Shown: positions 26,440 to 38,395, counted from the stretch's first letter. The stretch: 64,000 bases of DNA from Tachypleus tridentatus (GCF_004210375.1 NC_134832.1:156237592-156301591), one strand, 5' to 3'. Notes: generated from the letters alone by a model not told the origin. A program made the numbers and translations.

Positions 26440-26707
26440 TTTGTTTGTTTCCTAATGTCATGCAACGGTACGAAATGAGTTATCTGGGCTAACAATTCCT
26501 AATTTAGCAGCGTAAGACTACAGGGAAGGCAGCTTGTCATCACCACCCACCGCCAACTCTTGGGCTACTCTTTTACCAATAAATAGTGGAACTGACCGTC
26601 ACTTTATAATGCCCGCATGGCTGAAAAGAAGAGCATGTTCAGTGTGACGGGGATTCGAACTCACGACCCTCAGATTATGAGCTGAGCGCCACAACCATGC
26701 AAGGCCC
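26440..26707 (-). repeat. tRNA-derived SINE (family A)
   Basis: This copy shares with the other family-A copies the core CACCCACCGCCAACTCTTGG, the stretch GGGCTACTCTTTTACC, and an end that is tRNA-like on the minus strand, with a B box (GTTCGAATCC) and remains of an A box. The 3' tail is the TTTGTTTG run at the left. It interrupts a segment duplicated at 24,750-24,890, so it was inserted after that duplication. Confidence 0.9.
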
Positions 26708-26814
26708 AACGCGTTTTAGAAGTAATATATATTCAAAACTAGTTTAACAGATATCCAACAAATTATTTACACTATAATAATCATAATGATATCATGAACA
26801 GTATATGGTTCTTT

Positions 26815-27003
26815 TCAAAAATCTTTGCCTGTAGTCGTATCTTGCTGATTTGGAACTTTGTGCATAATGCTTACTAACACATCGTAAAGATATGCTGCTG
26901 ATGATGTATGCAAGTAAAGTTTATCTCTTAAAACCCTACTGTAATAGAAAACAATCTTAACGAGTATGGTTGGGATCCTCATTGGTTCTCTTCTACTGAG
27001 CAT
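26815..27003 (-). other. Short open frame, undecided
   Basis: The minus strand carries 62 open codons starting MLSRREPMRIPTILVK and ending TTTGKDF. It lies next to the duplicated segment shared with 24.75-24.89 kb. It could be a decayed 3' exon of a duplicated gene, but there is no recognised domain and it may be chance. Confidence 0.2.
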
Positions 27004-27239
27004 GTCACATCAATTATGGAAGACCTGACTATATTGTATTATTCCAGTTGTTCATTGATTCACTTCTACTAAGCATGTCGCATTTACAGTCAAAATGAAT
27101 TGCAGCTCGAAGTGATCATTAAGTTTTTTAACAAGAGTTTTATTGTTGGTTGTTAGACTGCAAAATCTTGTCATCTGTGGACACGGATCCTAACATAAGA
27201 TGTTTACAAACCATGTGAGAACCTGAAACTTTTTGGCAT

Positions 27240-27475
27240 GAAATTATATTATTTCCAGGGTTTAATAATCACACTTTAAATAAAATACCTAATGTTTATT
27301 TATGAAACTTTATATATGATTCTGGTATTTATTGATGACATTTTAAAAACCGTTTTCAATGTTTAATAATAAAAAATTATATATGTTTTTCAGTGTTTCA
27401 TGATGACACTTAAAACATTATTTCAAGCGTTTATTAATATAAGTTCATTCATGATTTCCATTGTTTATTACTCAC
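27240..27475. repeat. Old degenerate AT-rich satellite, left flank
   Basis: Imperfect units built on TTTATTAATCACACTTTATA and TTTCCAGTGTTTATT recur with irregular spacing. The same motif set continues at 32,986-33,425, on the far side of the 63-bp array and its SINE. It is therefore the host sequence into which the SINE inserted. Confidence 0.7.
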
Positions 27476-30400
27476 ACTTTGTTTATCATTTCCAGTGTTT
27501 GTTTTGAATTTCGTACACAACTACACGAAGGCTCTCACACTTTGTTTATCATTTCCAGTGTTTGTTTTGAATTTCGTACACAACTACACGAAGGCTCTCA
27601 CACTTTGTTTATCATTTCCAGTGTTTGTTTTGAATTTCGTACACAACTACACGAAGGCTCTCACACTTTGTTTATCATTTCCAGTGTTTGTTTTGAATTT
27701 CGTACACAACTACACGAAGGCTCTCACACTTTGTTTATCATTTCCAGTGTTTGTTTTGAATTTCGTACACAACTACACGAAGGCTCTCACACTTTGTTTA
27801 TCATTTCCAGTGTTTGTTTTGAATTTCATACACAACTACACGAAGGCTCTCACACTTTGTTTATCATTTCCAGTGTTTGTTTTGAATTTCTGTACACAAC
27901 TACAGGAAGGCTCTCACACTTTGTTTATCATTTCCAGTGTTTGTTTTGAATTTCGTACACAACTACAGGAAGGCTCTCACACTTTGTTTATCATTTCCAG
28001 TGTTTGTTTTGAATTTCGTACACAACTACAGGAAGGCTCTCACACTTTGTTTATCATTTCCAGTGTTTGTTTTGAATTTCATACACAACTACACGAAGGC
28101 TCTCACACTTTGTTTATCATTTCCAGTGTTTGTTTTGAATTTCGTACACAACTACACGAAGGCTCTCACACTTTGTTTATCATTTCCAGTGTTTGTTTTG
28201 AATTTCGTACACAACTACACGAAGGCTCTCACACTTTGTTTATCATTTCCAGTGTTTGTTTTGAATTTCGTACACAACTACACGAAGGCTCTCACACTTT
28301 GTTTATCATTTCCAGTGTTTGTTTTGAATTTCGTACACAACTACAGGAAGGCTCTCACACTTTGTTTATCATTTCCAGTGTTTGTTTTGAATTTCGTACA
28401 CAACTACAGGAAGGCTCTCACACTTTGTTTATCATTTCCAGTGTTTGTTTTGAATTTCGTACACAACTACACGAAGGCTCTCACACTTTGTTTATCATTT
28501 CCAGTGTTTGTTTTGAATTTCGTACACAACTACACGAAGGCTCTCACACTTTGTTTATCATTTCCAGTGTTTGTTTTGAATTTCGTACACAACTACACGA
28601 AGGCTCTCACACTTTGTTTATCATTTCCAGTGTTTGTTTTGAATTTCGTACACAACTACACGAAGGCTCTCACACTTTGTTTATCATTTCCAGTGTTTGT
28701 TTTGAATTTCGTACACAACTACACGAAGGCTCTCACACTTTGTTTATCATTTCCAGTGTTTGTTTTGAATTTCGTACACAACTACAGGAAGGCTCTCACA
28801 CTTTGTTTATCATTTCCAGTGTTTGTTTTGAATTTCGTACACAACTACACGAAGGCTCTCACACTTTGTTTATCATTTCCAGTGTTTGTTTTGAATTTCG
28901 TACAACAACTACACGAAGGCTCTCACACTTTGTTTATCATTTCCAGTGTTTGTTTTGAATTTCGTACAACTACACGAAGGCTCTCACACTTTGTTTATCA
29001 TTTCCAGTGTTTGTTTTGAATTTCGTACACAACTACACGAAGGCTCTCACACTTTGTTTATCATTTCCAGTGTTTGTTTTGAATTTCGTACACAACTACA
29101 CGAAGGCTCTCACACTTTGTTTATCATTTCCAGTGTTTGTTTTGAATTTCGTACACAACTACACGAAGGCTCTCACACTTTGTTTATCATTTCCAGTGTT
29201 TGTTTTGAATTTCGTACACAACTACACGAAGGCTCTCACACTTTGTTTATCATTTCCAGTGTTTGTTTTGAATTTCACACAACTACACAAGGCTCTACAC
29301 TTTGAAGGCTACACGAAGGCTCTCACACTTTGTTTATCATTTCCAGTGTTTGTTTTGAATTTCGTACACAACTACACGAAGGCTCTCACACTTTGTTTAT
29401 CATTTCCAGTGTTTGTTTTGAATTTCGTACACAACTACACGAAGGCTCTCACACTTTGTTTATCATTTCCAGTGTTTGTTTTGAATTTCGTACACAACTA
29501 CACGAAGGCTCTCACACTTTGTTTATCATTTCCAGTGTTTGTTTTGAATTTCGTACACAACTACACGAAGGCTCTCACACTTTGTTTATCATTTCCAGTG
29601 TTTGTTTTGAATTTCGTACACAACTACACGAAGGCTCTCACACTTTGTTTATCATTTCCAGTGTTTGTTTTGAATTTCGTACACAACTACACGAAGGCTC
29701 TCACACTTTGTTTATCATTTCCAGTGTTTGTTTTGAATTTCGTACACAACTACAGGAAGGCTCTCACACTTTGTTTATCATTTCCAGTGTTTGTTTTGAA
29801 TTTCGTACACAACTACACGAAGGCTCTCACACTTTGTTTATCATTTCCAGTGTTTGTTTTGAATTTCGTACACAACTACACGAAGGCTCTCACACTTTGT
29901 TTATCATTTCCAGTGTTTGTTTTGAATTTCGTACACAACTACACGAAGGCTCTCACACTTTGTTTATCATTTCCAGTGTTTGTTTTGAATTTCGTACACA
30001 ACTACACGAAGGCTCTCACACTTTGTTTATCATTTCCAGTGTTTGTTTTGAATTTCGTACACAACTACACGAAGGCTCTCACACTTTGTTTATCATTTCC
30101 AGTGTTTGTTTTGAATTTCGTACACAACTACACGAAGGCTCTCACACTTTGTTTATCATTTCCAGTGTTTGTTTTGAATTTCGTACACAACTACACGAAG
30201 GCTCTCACACTTTGTTTATCATTTCCAGTGTTTGTTTTGAATTTCGTACACAACTACACGAAGGCTCTCACACTTTGTTTATCATTTCCAGTGTTTGTTT
30301 TGAATTTCGTACACAACTACACGAAGGCTCTCACACTTTGTTTATCATTTCCAGTGTTTGTTTTGAATTTCGTACACAACTACACGAAGGCTCTCACACT

Positions 30401-32784
30401 TTGTTTATCATTTCCAGTGTTTGTTTTGAATTTCGTACACAACTACACGAAGGCTCTCACACTTTGTTTATCATTTCCAGTGTTTGTTTTGAATTTCGTA
30501 CACAACTACACGAAGGCTCTCACACTTTGTTTATCATTTCCAGTGTTTGTTTTGAATTTCGTACACAACTACAGGAAGGCTCTCACACTTTGTTTATCAT
30601 TTCCAGTGTTTGTTTTGAATTTCGTACACAACTACACGAAGGCTCTCACACTTTGTTTATCATTTCCAGTGTTTGTTTTGAATTTCGTACACAACTACAC
30701 GAAGGCTCTCACACTTTGTTTATCATTTCCAGTGTTTGTTTTGAATTTCGTACACAACTACACGAAGGCTCTCACACTTTGTTTATCATTTCCAGTGTTT
30801 GTTTTGAATTTCGTACACAACTACACGAAGGCTCTCACACTTTGTTTATCATTTCCAGTGTTTGTTTTGAATTTCGTACACAACTACACGAAGGCTCTCA
30901 CACTTTGTTTATCATTTCCAGTGTTTGTTTTGAATTTCGTACACAACTACACGAAGGCTCTCACACTTTGTTTATCATTTCCAGTGTTTGTTTTGAATTT
31001 CGTACACAACTACACGAAGGCTCTCACACTTTGTTTATCATTTCCAGTGTTTGTTTTGAATTTCGTACACAACTACACGAAGGCTCTCACACTTTGTTTA
31101 TCATTTCCAGTGTTTGTTTTGAATTTCGTACACAACTACACGAAGGTTCTCACACTTTGTTTATCATTTCCAGTGTTTGTTTTGAATTTCGTACACAACT
31201 ACACGAAGGCTCTCACACTTTGTTTATCATTTCCAGTGTTTGTTTTGAGTTTCGTACACAACTACACGAAGGTTCTCACACTTTGTTTATCATTTCCAGT
31301 GTTTGTTTTGAGTTTCGTACACAACTACACGAAGGCTCTCACACTTTGTTTATCATTTCCAGTGTTTGTTTTGAATTTCGTACACAACTACACGAAGGCT
31401 CTCACACTTTGTTTATCATTTCCAGTGTTTGTTTTGAATTTCGTACACAACTACACGAAGGCTCTCACACTTTGTTTATCATTTCCAGTGTTTGTTTTGA
31501 ATTTCGTACACAACTACACGAAGGCTCTCACACTTTGTTTATCATTTCCAGTGTTTGTTTTGAATTTCGTACACAACTACACGAAGGCTCTCACACTTTG
31601 TTTATCATTTCCAGTGTTTGTTTTGAATTTCGTACACAACTACACGAAGGCTCTCACACTTTGTTTATCATTTCCAGTGTTTGTTTTGAATTTCGTACAC
31701 AACTACACGAAGGCTCTCACACTTTGTTTATCATTTCCAGTGTTTGTTTTGAGTTTCGTACACAACTACACGAAGGTTCTCACACTTTGTTTATCATTTC
31801 CAGTGTTTGTTTTGAATTTCGTACACAACTACACGAAGGTTCTCACACTTTGTTTATCATTTCCAGTGTTTGTTTTGAATTTCGTACACAACTACACGAA
31901 GGCTCTCACACTTTGTTTATCATTTCCAGTGTTTGTTTTGAATTTCGTACACAACTACACGAAGGCTCTCACACTTTGTTTATCATTTCCAGTGTTTGTT
32001 TTGAATTTCGTACACAACTACACGAAGGCTCTCACACTTTGTTTATCATTTCCAGTGTTTGTTTTGAATTTCGTACACAACTACACGAAGGCTCTCACAC
32101 TTTGTTTATCATTTCCAGTGTTTGTTTTGAATTTCGTACACAACTACACGAAGGCTCTCACACTTTGTTTATCATTTCCAGTGTTTGTTTTGAATTTCGT
32201 ACACAACTACACGAAGGCTCTCACACTTTGTTTATCATTTCCAGTGTTTGTTTTGAGTTTCGTACACAACTACACGAAGGCTCTCACACTTTGTTTATCA
32301 TTTCCAGTGTTTGTTTTGAGTTTCGTACACAACTACACGAAGGTTCTCACACTTTGTTTATCATTTCCAGTGTTTGTTTTGAGTTTCTACACAACTACAC
32401 GAAGGCTCTCACACTTTGTTTATCATTTCCAGTGTTTGTTTTGAGTTTCGTACACAACTACACGAAGGCTCTCACACTTTGTTTATCATTTCCAGTGTTT
32501 GTTTTGAGTTTCGTACACAACTACACGAAGGCTCTCACACTTTGTTTATCATTTCCAGTGTTTGTTTTGAGTTTCGTACACAACTACAGGAAGGCTCTCA
32601 CACTTTGTTTATCATTTCCAGTGTTTGTTTTGAATTTCGTACACAACTACACGAAGGTTCTCACACTTTGTTTATCATTTCCAGTGTTTGTTTTGAATTT
32701 CGTACACAACTACACGAAGGTTCTCACACTTTGTTTATCATTTCCAGTGTTTGTTTTGAGTTTCGTACACAACTACACGAAGGC
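27472..32784. repeat. 63-bp satellite array built from a SINE end plus old satellite
   Basis: About 84 nearly identical copies of a 63-bp unit. The first part (CACACTTTGTTTATCATTTC, CAGTG) is a unit of the older AT-rich satellite. The second part (GTTTTGAATTTCGTACACAA, CTACACGAAGGCT) matches the 3' end of the family-A SINE (compare TTTTGAATTTCGTGCAAAG at 51,245). Point variants mark sub-families: CACG/CAGG, GAATTTC/GAGTTTC and GGCTCT/GGTTCT, the last two concentrated in the right third (about 31.1-32.8 kb). Irregular units occur near 27,890, 28,905, 28,965, 29,275-29,320 and 32,385. Because 63 is divisible by 3, two plus-strand frames stay open for over 1,100 codons; these are by-products of the repeat. 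Confidence 0.95.
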
Positions 32785-32985
32785 TACCAGAGCTCGTTGT
32801 CCATAATTTAACAGTGGAAGACCAGAGAACAGAGAGCTGGTCATCAAGCCCACCACCACCATGTGGTCTGCTCTTTCAAGCATTAATCACTTCCACAAGG
32901 CTAAAAGGGCAAGCATATTAGTGTCAGAAGGATTAGAACCCGCAACACTCAAATTTCGAGTCAAGCTCCTTACCTAACTAGCCGG
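32740..32985 (-). repeat. tRNA-derived SINE (family A), diverged, source of the 63-bp unit
   Basis: The last 63-bp unit runs without a break into the remaining body of a diverged family-A SINE. Recognisable pieces are CCATAATTTAACAGTGGAAG, a CACCACCACC stretch, AAAGGGCAAGCAT and the tRNA-like end (GATTAGAACCCGCAACACTC), finishing at TAGCCGG. The copy is much more diverged than the SINE at 57.1 kb. It supplies the right-hand half of the array monomer. Confidence 0.8.
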
Positions 32986-33425
32986 TATTTATTGATTATG
33001 TATCGTCTATTCTGTGTATTTTGTTCTTACTTTATAAATAATTTCCAGTGTTCATTTATCATACTTTATCTATTATTTTCGTGTTTGCTTATGGCTCTTT
33101 ATATATATAATTTATATTTATTATACTTATTAATCACACTTTCTGTATATAATGTTCAATATTTATTAATCACATTTTATGTGTTACTTCAAATATTTTA
33201 TCACACTATATATAATTTTCAGTATTTATTGATAACACTTCACATATTTTTGTGTTTATTTATCACACTTTATATTATTTTCTAATGTTTGCTAATCGCA
33301 TTTTATATATCGTTTCTAGTATTTATTAGTCACACTTTATATATAATCTCAAGTGTTAGTTAAGCACATACAATTTCCAGTATTTATTCTTCACATTTTA
33401 CATATTATCAGTGTTCTTTGAACAC
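32986..33425. repeat. Old degenerate AT-rich satellite, right flank
   Basis: About ten imperfect units of roughly 40-50 bp of the type TATTTATTAATCACACTTTA plus ATAATTTCCAGT. The sequence is too diverged for an exact period. It matches the left flank at 27,240-27,475. Confidence 0.7.
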
Positions 33426-34495
33426 CGTTACGGTGTTTTTTTTTTAAATTTCCACAACCTATTGGTTTGAAACACACAGCACTTCAACAATATAATTATA
33501 TCACATCACACGAAATGTTTTATTAGCAACTGCACACACCAAAATTTTCCATAAGATGTAGTTACTGTACTGAGAAACAGTTTTAAAATGTTTATTTTAA
33601 TAACTAGTATGAAATATTCTGATGTAAAGTACAAAATAATATAAAATTTGTGATATTACTGAAATAGTATTAAAAATAAGCCTTAAGTTATACTTAGTAA
33701 ACGAAATGTATTATTATTAAAAACCGATCTTAAATGTGTGAAATAAAAATAATCATAATAAATTATATTTAAATATTAATATCTTAATGTTTTGTTTAAA
33801 TACTAAATATTTTCATTCATTCGAGAACATGATATACGAACATCATTAATATATTCAAATATCACATTCAAATATAATATTAAACTCTACATGGTAATAA
33901 ATTAAATCACACTGTGAGACAAAGATACACATCACATCTTACACACGTGAGTTCACACATTTCCATCCAATGGCGATATGCAACACGTTTCAACAGTATT
34001 CTTTATTTAATATGTCATAATGGTTATCATATAATTTTAATGTTATTATGAATCTCATATAATCAGGTAGCTTGGTGTAGAAGTTCAGTACAAATAACGA
34101 GAAACAAAAACAAACGTGTATTATATTAATAATACTTAATGTTACATTCTGGAGATATAGGTGACTATTTTATGTACGTTTATAGAACTAACTGAACAGT
34201 ATTGTTAACAGAAGGGCTATAATTTTAAATATTAAAAAACGTTTATCTTACCATCCAATTACTCTAAACTATGAACAGTTTATGTAGTGTTTTGTATGGT
34301 GTACGTTTGATAAAACTAACCAGTTATAGCTACGTGTCTGCGGTAAAAACATGTGGTAACTGTTGTTGTTTTTTTACTTCGTGTTCACAGCTTGTCTTCA
34401 GCTGCTTTACTTTCATCAAAAAATTATTTCAAAGAACACAAAATAAGGCATCTCTAGTGCATCATGTTGAAAACGATTATTGTATGATATGGATT
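33426..34495. other. AT-rich sequence, probably 3' of the channel gene
   Basis: No repeat family or gene is seen. It lies downstream of the stop codon of the minus-strand channel gene, so its right part may be 3' untranslated region. A minus-strand AATAAA is present at 34,012-34,017, about 480 bp past the stop, as one possible polyadenylation signal. Confidence 0.4.
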
Positions 34496-34705
34496 CTAAT
34501 CCACAGATATAACAGTAACTGTTGTATCACAGGAAACCGGTTTTTCTTGACCCAGGCCTTCCTCAGTTTGGACCTTTCCACGTCTCCTCAAATATTTATC
34601 AGCCACAATTGATGGTAGATTCACCAAAATACCCGCCACGCTCAGTATAGAGTATCCTATCCACATACCCAAATAGCCACCAAAGTAACTGAAGATCTCA
34701 ATATT
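34496..34705 (-). CDS. DEG/ENaC channel terminal exon: pore helix and tail
   Basis: The exon begins after the acceptor TTACTGTTTTCCAG and encodes 69 residues and a stop. Residues 1-30 (NIEIFSYFGGYLGMWIGYSI and LSVAGILVNL) are the second membrane helix. GG-x-LG-x-W-x-G is the family signature, and GYS fits the G-x-S selectivity filter. Most family members have an acidic residue shortly after SxLS (forms like SVLTLVE); here the same place reads SILSVAG, with no acid. After the helix come a short basic stretch (KYLRRRGK) and a 35-residue polar tail ending VTVISVD. The tail is short for the family. The recognisable helix and clean acceptor make this the best-supported exon in the window. Confidence 0.9.
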   Translation of the reverse strand, partial: NIEIFSYFGGYLGMWIGYSILSVAGILVNLPSIVADKYLRRRGKVQTEEGLGQEKPVSCDTTVTVISVD

Positions 34706-34974
34706 CTGGAAAACAGTAATAAAGTAAACATTGAAAAGTGTCGACCACAATGTACGTATCAACCTGAAGACAAGTTCCGTAGTAAAACCTAAAAATACAT
34801 TTTCATCATCTATAAAAGGTAACAGTGATTTCTTTATTACCTGTTGATAAAGTCGAATCATTGTGTATTATCTTGTTCTGGTAAGTATTCGTGCTTTGAA
34901 AACGACTTACGTTATGTTGTTCTGTTTCTTTGTTTGTTTAAGTTAATAACAAATATACACAACCAGATAGATGT

Positions 34975-35400
34975 GTTATCAACATGATTAAGATATAGAA
35001 TGCCATCTAATGAAGCTTTGTATCAAACTGAGAACAGTGATATCAACATGGTTGAGATACAGAATATCATCCAAGAAAGGCATTGGATCAATCTGGCAGC
35101 AGTGATATCAGACTCTTTTAGATATAGAATGTCATCTAATGAAGCCTTGGATTAATCTGATAGCTGTGATATCAGACTGTTTTAGATATAGAATGTCATC
35201 TAATGAAGCCTTGGATCAATCTGATAGCTGTGATATCAGACTGTTTTAGATACAGAATGTCATCTAATGAAGCCTTGGATCAATCTGATAGCTGTGATAT
35301 CAGACTGTTTTAGATATAGAATGTCATCTAATGAAGCCTTGGATCAATCTGATAGCTGTGATATCAGACTGTTTTAGATATAGAATGTCATTCATTGAAA
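34975..35400. repeat. 64-bp minisatellite in channel intron
   Basis: About six tandem copies of a 64-bp unit containing GATATCAGACTGTTTTAGAT and GAATGTCATCTAATGAAGCC. The three or four right-hand copies are almost identical and the left ones are diverged, which suggests recent growth at the right side. Confidence 0.9.
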
Positions 35401-35806
35401 GTTTATTTCAATGATATTAAAATATCTATTGATGAATTTGACAGTCGAAATATTATTATAACAAAAACTATGTACTTTATCCGTATATAAGATGACTAGG
35501 TGTTTCATAGTTATAACACATGACAAGGTGTTTCATAATTATAACACATGACAAGGTGTCTGATACTGAAAGATATAACCAAGGAAATATTGATATAAAG
35601 TATAACGTAAAAGATATTGACATGAAAGGTAGTTTTGAAGTTTTGGTATTAACAACAATAAACAGATATAAAGACACTCGTATGTTATATTTTAGAATAA
35701 AACGTAATATTCGAACATTTACTCTGGAAACTGTAAACTGTATAATTGTTAAATATTTAAAGCAACCTGAATATTACAAAATTTAAAGTAATAACAGACT
35801 ATTTAC

Positions 35807-35882
35807 CTGAAAAGTTGGGTAATATTTATAGACAAGACTCTCAGATTTACTGGGTTCAATAGAAACCAGAAGGACTTGTTCA
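35807..35882 (-). CDS. DEG/ENaC channel exon: extracellular strand before the pore helix
   Basis: The 76-bp exon has an acceptor TTTATCCAG and donor CAG then GTAAAT. It starts with one base completing a split serine codon and then encodes EQVLLVSIEPSKSES and LVYKYYPTFQ. This fits the conserved family region where a hydrophobic strand and a Y-x-x-x-P lead into the pore helix. It ends in phase 0 and joins cleanly to the terminal exon at 34,705. Confidence 0.85.
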
Positions 35883-36424
35883 CTGGATAAAAATGAAATC
35901 GTTAAAGTCAAACTTAAAGCTGTTAAAATTGAAATACAAATGAAGTAACATTTTGTGTATTAAAAGTTGTGATACTATAGTATCTTTATTACTTAATAAC
36001 GTTATTGAAAGACAAGGTCAGTAACAAAAGGTGTAGTGGATTTGGGCCAAAAATAAGAGTGAGATGATCGTAGGGTAATTGATACTGACCAGGAGTTACT
36101 TTTAATACACAGTAATAAAAATACTAGTCATTTCTTACATCTCAGTCATTATAGTATAATGTTTACTATATGTCGGAAGGATATCAACAACAACTGAGAT
36201 TTTCCTAAAATATCAGAAACTAAAAACTCAATGTTCGTAGGTTTATCTGGAGGCCTTAAATCAGTATCTACATTGATAAGGCTAGAGCTTTGAAAATGAT
36301 ATCTTCAGAATATGTATAACATCGTTATGAAATATTTTCATTATTTCAAAATATAGTACAGTGAACCGAAATTAACACTGACAGAATATTGTAGTTTTAC
36401 GAGTTTTGCTTATAATAAGTTTGG

Positions 36425-36692
36425 TTTCGTTCGACTTTTGTGGAAAGCTACACGAGGGCTATCTACGTTAGTTGTCCCTAATTTAGCAGTGTAAAACTAA
36501 AGAGAAGGCAGCTAGTCATCACCACCCACCGCCAACTCTTGGGCTACTCTTTTACCATCGAATAGTGCGATTGACCGTCACATTATAGCGGCTCCACGGC
36601 TGAAAAGGCGAGTATGTTTTTGATACAACAGGAATTCGAACCCGTGAACCTCCGATTACAAGTCGTTTAACCCACCTGGCCATGCCGGGGCC
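36425..36692 (-). repeat. tRNA-derived SINE (family A) in channel intron
   Basis: Full-length-like copy: 3' end at left (AAAGCTACACGAGGGCTATC), shared core CACCCACCGCCAACTCTTGG, and a minus-strand tRNA-like end with B box (GGTTCGAATTCC) and A box (TGGCCAGGTGG) at right. Several substitutions distinguish it from the 57.1-kb copy. Confidence 0.9.
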
Positions 36693-36789
36693 TTATAATA
36701 AGTAATTAGCTATTTGACGTATTATTTGATTTAATGTACATGACACATTCAGTAATTCCACACACTCAGTTATGGTATGTGATGAGTTA

Positions 36790-37220
36790 TTATTGGAATT
36801 AAATTAAAGTGAAGCTAATACTGAAGTTGAATTACTATTTCGTTAGCATTGGAGTTATTTAAAGTGAAGTTAATACCGAAGTTAAATTATTATCAAGTCA
36901 GTATTGGAGTTATTTAAAGTGAAGCTAATACCGAAGTTAAATTACTATTAAATTAGTATTGGAGTTATTTAAGGTGGAGCTAGTACTGAAGTTAAATTAT
37001 TATTAAGTTAGTATTGGAGTTATTTAAGGAGAAGCTAGTACTGGAGATAAATTACTATTAAATTAGTATTGGAGTTATTTAAGGAGAAGCTAGTACTGGA
37101 GATAAATTACTATTAAGTTAGTATTGGAGTTATATAAGAAGAAGCTAGTACTGAAGTTAAATTATTATTAAGTTAGTATTGGAGTTATTTAAGGAGAAGC
37201 TAGAACTGGAGATAAATTAA
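36790..37220. repeat. 55-bp minisatellite in channel intron
   Basis: About eight tandem copies of a 55-bp unit containing GTATTGGAGTTATTTAAGG and AGAAGCTAGTACTGGAGATA. Neighbouring copies differ by a few bases. Confidence 0.9.
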
Positions 37221-38318
37221 GAAGAATTTGGTATTGGTGATGAACCGAAATGAAGATGTTATTGATGTTAAATGAAACTGAAGTTAGAAGCGTAACTTCA
37301 AGTTATATTACACTAAACTTTAGTACCATGTGATTTTTATGTATAATTGTTCCGATCATTTTACTTTATCAGAACTTAAATAATTTGTACATTGTATGTT
37401 TATGTGGACCATATTTGCGTTACTATTATATTTTTAATTATTTTGTGTAAGTACAGATTATTGTATGTGATATATAAAAATCTTATTTACCTTTGTATAT
37501 ACATTAATATACAAGATTTATATATAATACACAAGCTAAAAAAGCTGTGGACCACAAAATTTAAAATTCAAATTCCTTCATAGAGATGGCCAGGTGTTTG
37601 ACACTAGAGGGCGTAATAACGTGACGGTCATTTTTCCTTATTTCTTCGTTTAAGAGTTGACAATAGTATCTTTGTCTTATTTATCCATACTAAATAACGA
37701 ACCATTTTAGCTATTGAGTTACTCTTTTATGTGTGTCTGACCAGATTACAATTATAAAAACATATAGTATATCCATTCAGTATACATGATTGGATACACG
37801 TATAGTGTGCGAATAATATAAAAATACATGCAATAAACATTATTATTTTTCATGTTAAAGTGTGTTTGTAAGTTTACTTGAAAATTAATAAAGGTTGGCT
37901 TTGGCTGATTGTAACGTTAAGTATGTTAACAAATGTAACGTTAACAAATTACTAAGCCTCAGATTTTAATAAAACAAAATAAAGACGACAACAGTCGCTG
38001 TACAAACATCTCACTCTTAATTGAACTTTTCCTACCTATCTTTAACTTCATTTTCAAAGCTCACTCAACACTTTTGTGCTTTGCATGACATAGTATCATG
38101 TGATAATACCAAATTTAGAAAGGTATATATCTACTAGCACATCAATTCACTTGTCTTCACCGTGGATAAGAAGTTATAAACTGTGTATTATATACAATAT
38201 ATTTAGGTATAAATTATGTTTCGTGTTAGAAAATGTAACTTATATTGACATTTCTGTATCCTAAATTAAGAATCTTTAGTTTTAGCACACTATGACTCTT
38301 AAGGGAGGCAAATCTCAC
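37221..38318. other. Intron sequence, nothing further seen
   Basis: AT-rich unique sequence of the channel intron. Short open frames are rich in Ile, Tyr and Lys, as expected by chance in such DNA. Confidence 0.5.
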
Positions 38319-38395
38319 CTGACGAAATCTTTGGTAAGTGTCCAGTTGCTGCTTTTGTTGGCCAGATGAACCCAAAAATCCATTATGTAGGTAAA
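38319..38395 (-). CDS. DEG/ENaC channel exon: membrane-proximal extracellular part
   Basis: The 77-bp exon has an acceptor ATTTTTCTAG and donor CAG then GTGAGA. In phase 0 it encodes FTYIMDFWVHLANKSSNWT and LTKDFV, then two bases (AG) that complete a serine with the next exon. NKS and NWT are potential N-glycosylation sites, consistent with an extracellular position. The other frames either hit a stop or fail to match the phase of the next exon. Confidence 0.8.

Noticed and set aside
26640..26700. tRNA gene at SINE ends with B box GTTCGAATCC
   Set aside because: The same tRNA-like sequence recurs at the end of at least five copies with a common non-tRNA body, so these are SINE heads.
27495..32806. 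Two very long open frames of about 1,145 and 1,158 codons on the plus strand
   Set aside because: They are the automatic result of a 63-bp (21-codon) repeat lacking stops in two frames; the same DNA gives unrelated peptides in both, and the monomer is explained by a SINE end plus an old satellite.
34271..34612. A 113-codon plus-strand frame overlapping the last channel exon
   Set aside because: It is antisense to the exon with the pore signature and good splice acceptor.
34706..34861. N-terminal extension of the last channel exon to an upstream Met
   Set aside because: The extension lies in the intron: a strong acceptor (TTACTGTTTTCCAG) precedes the conserved part and the phase agrees with the upstream exon.
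38319..38395. Alternative reading of this exon as YLHNGFLGSSGQQKQQLD
   Set aside because: That frame ends in phase 0 and would put a TGA at the start of the next exon; the chosen frame joins without a stop.
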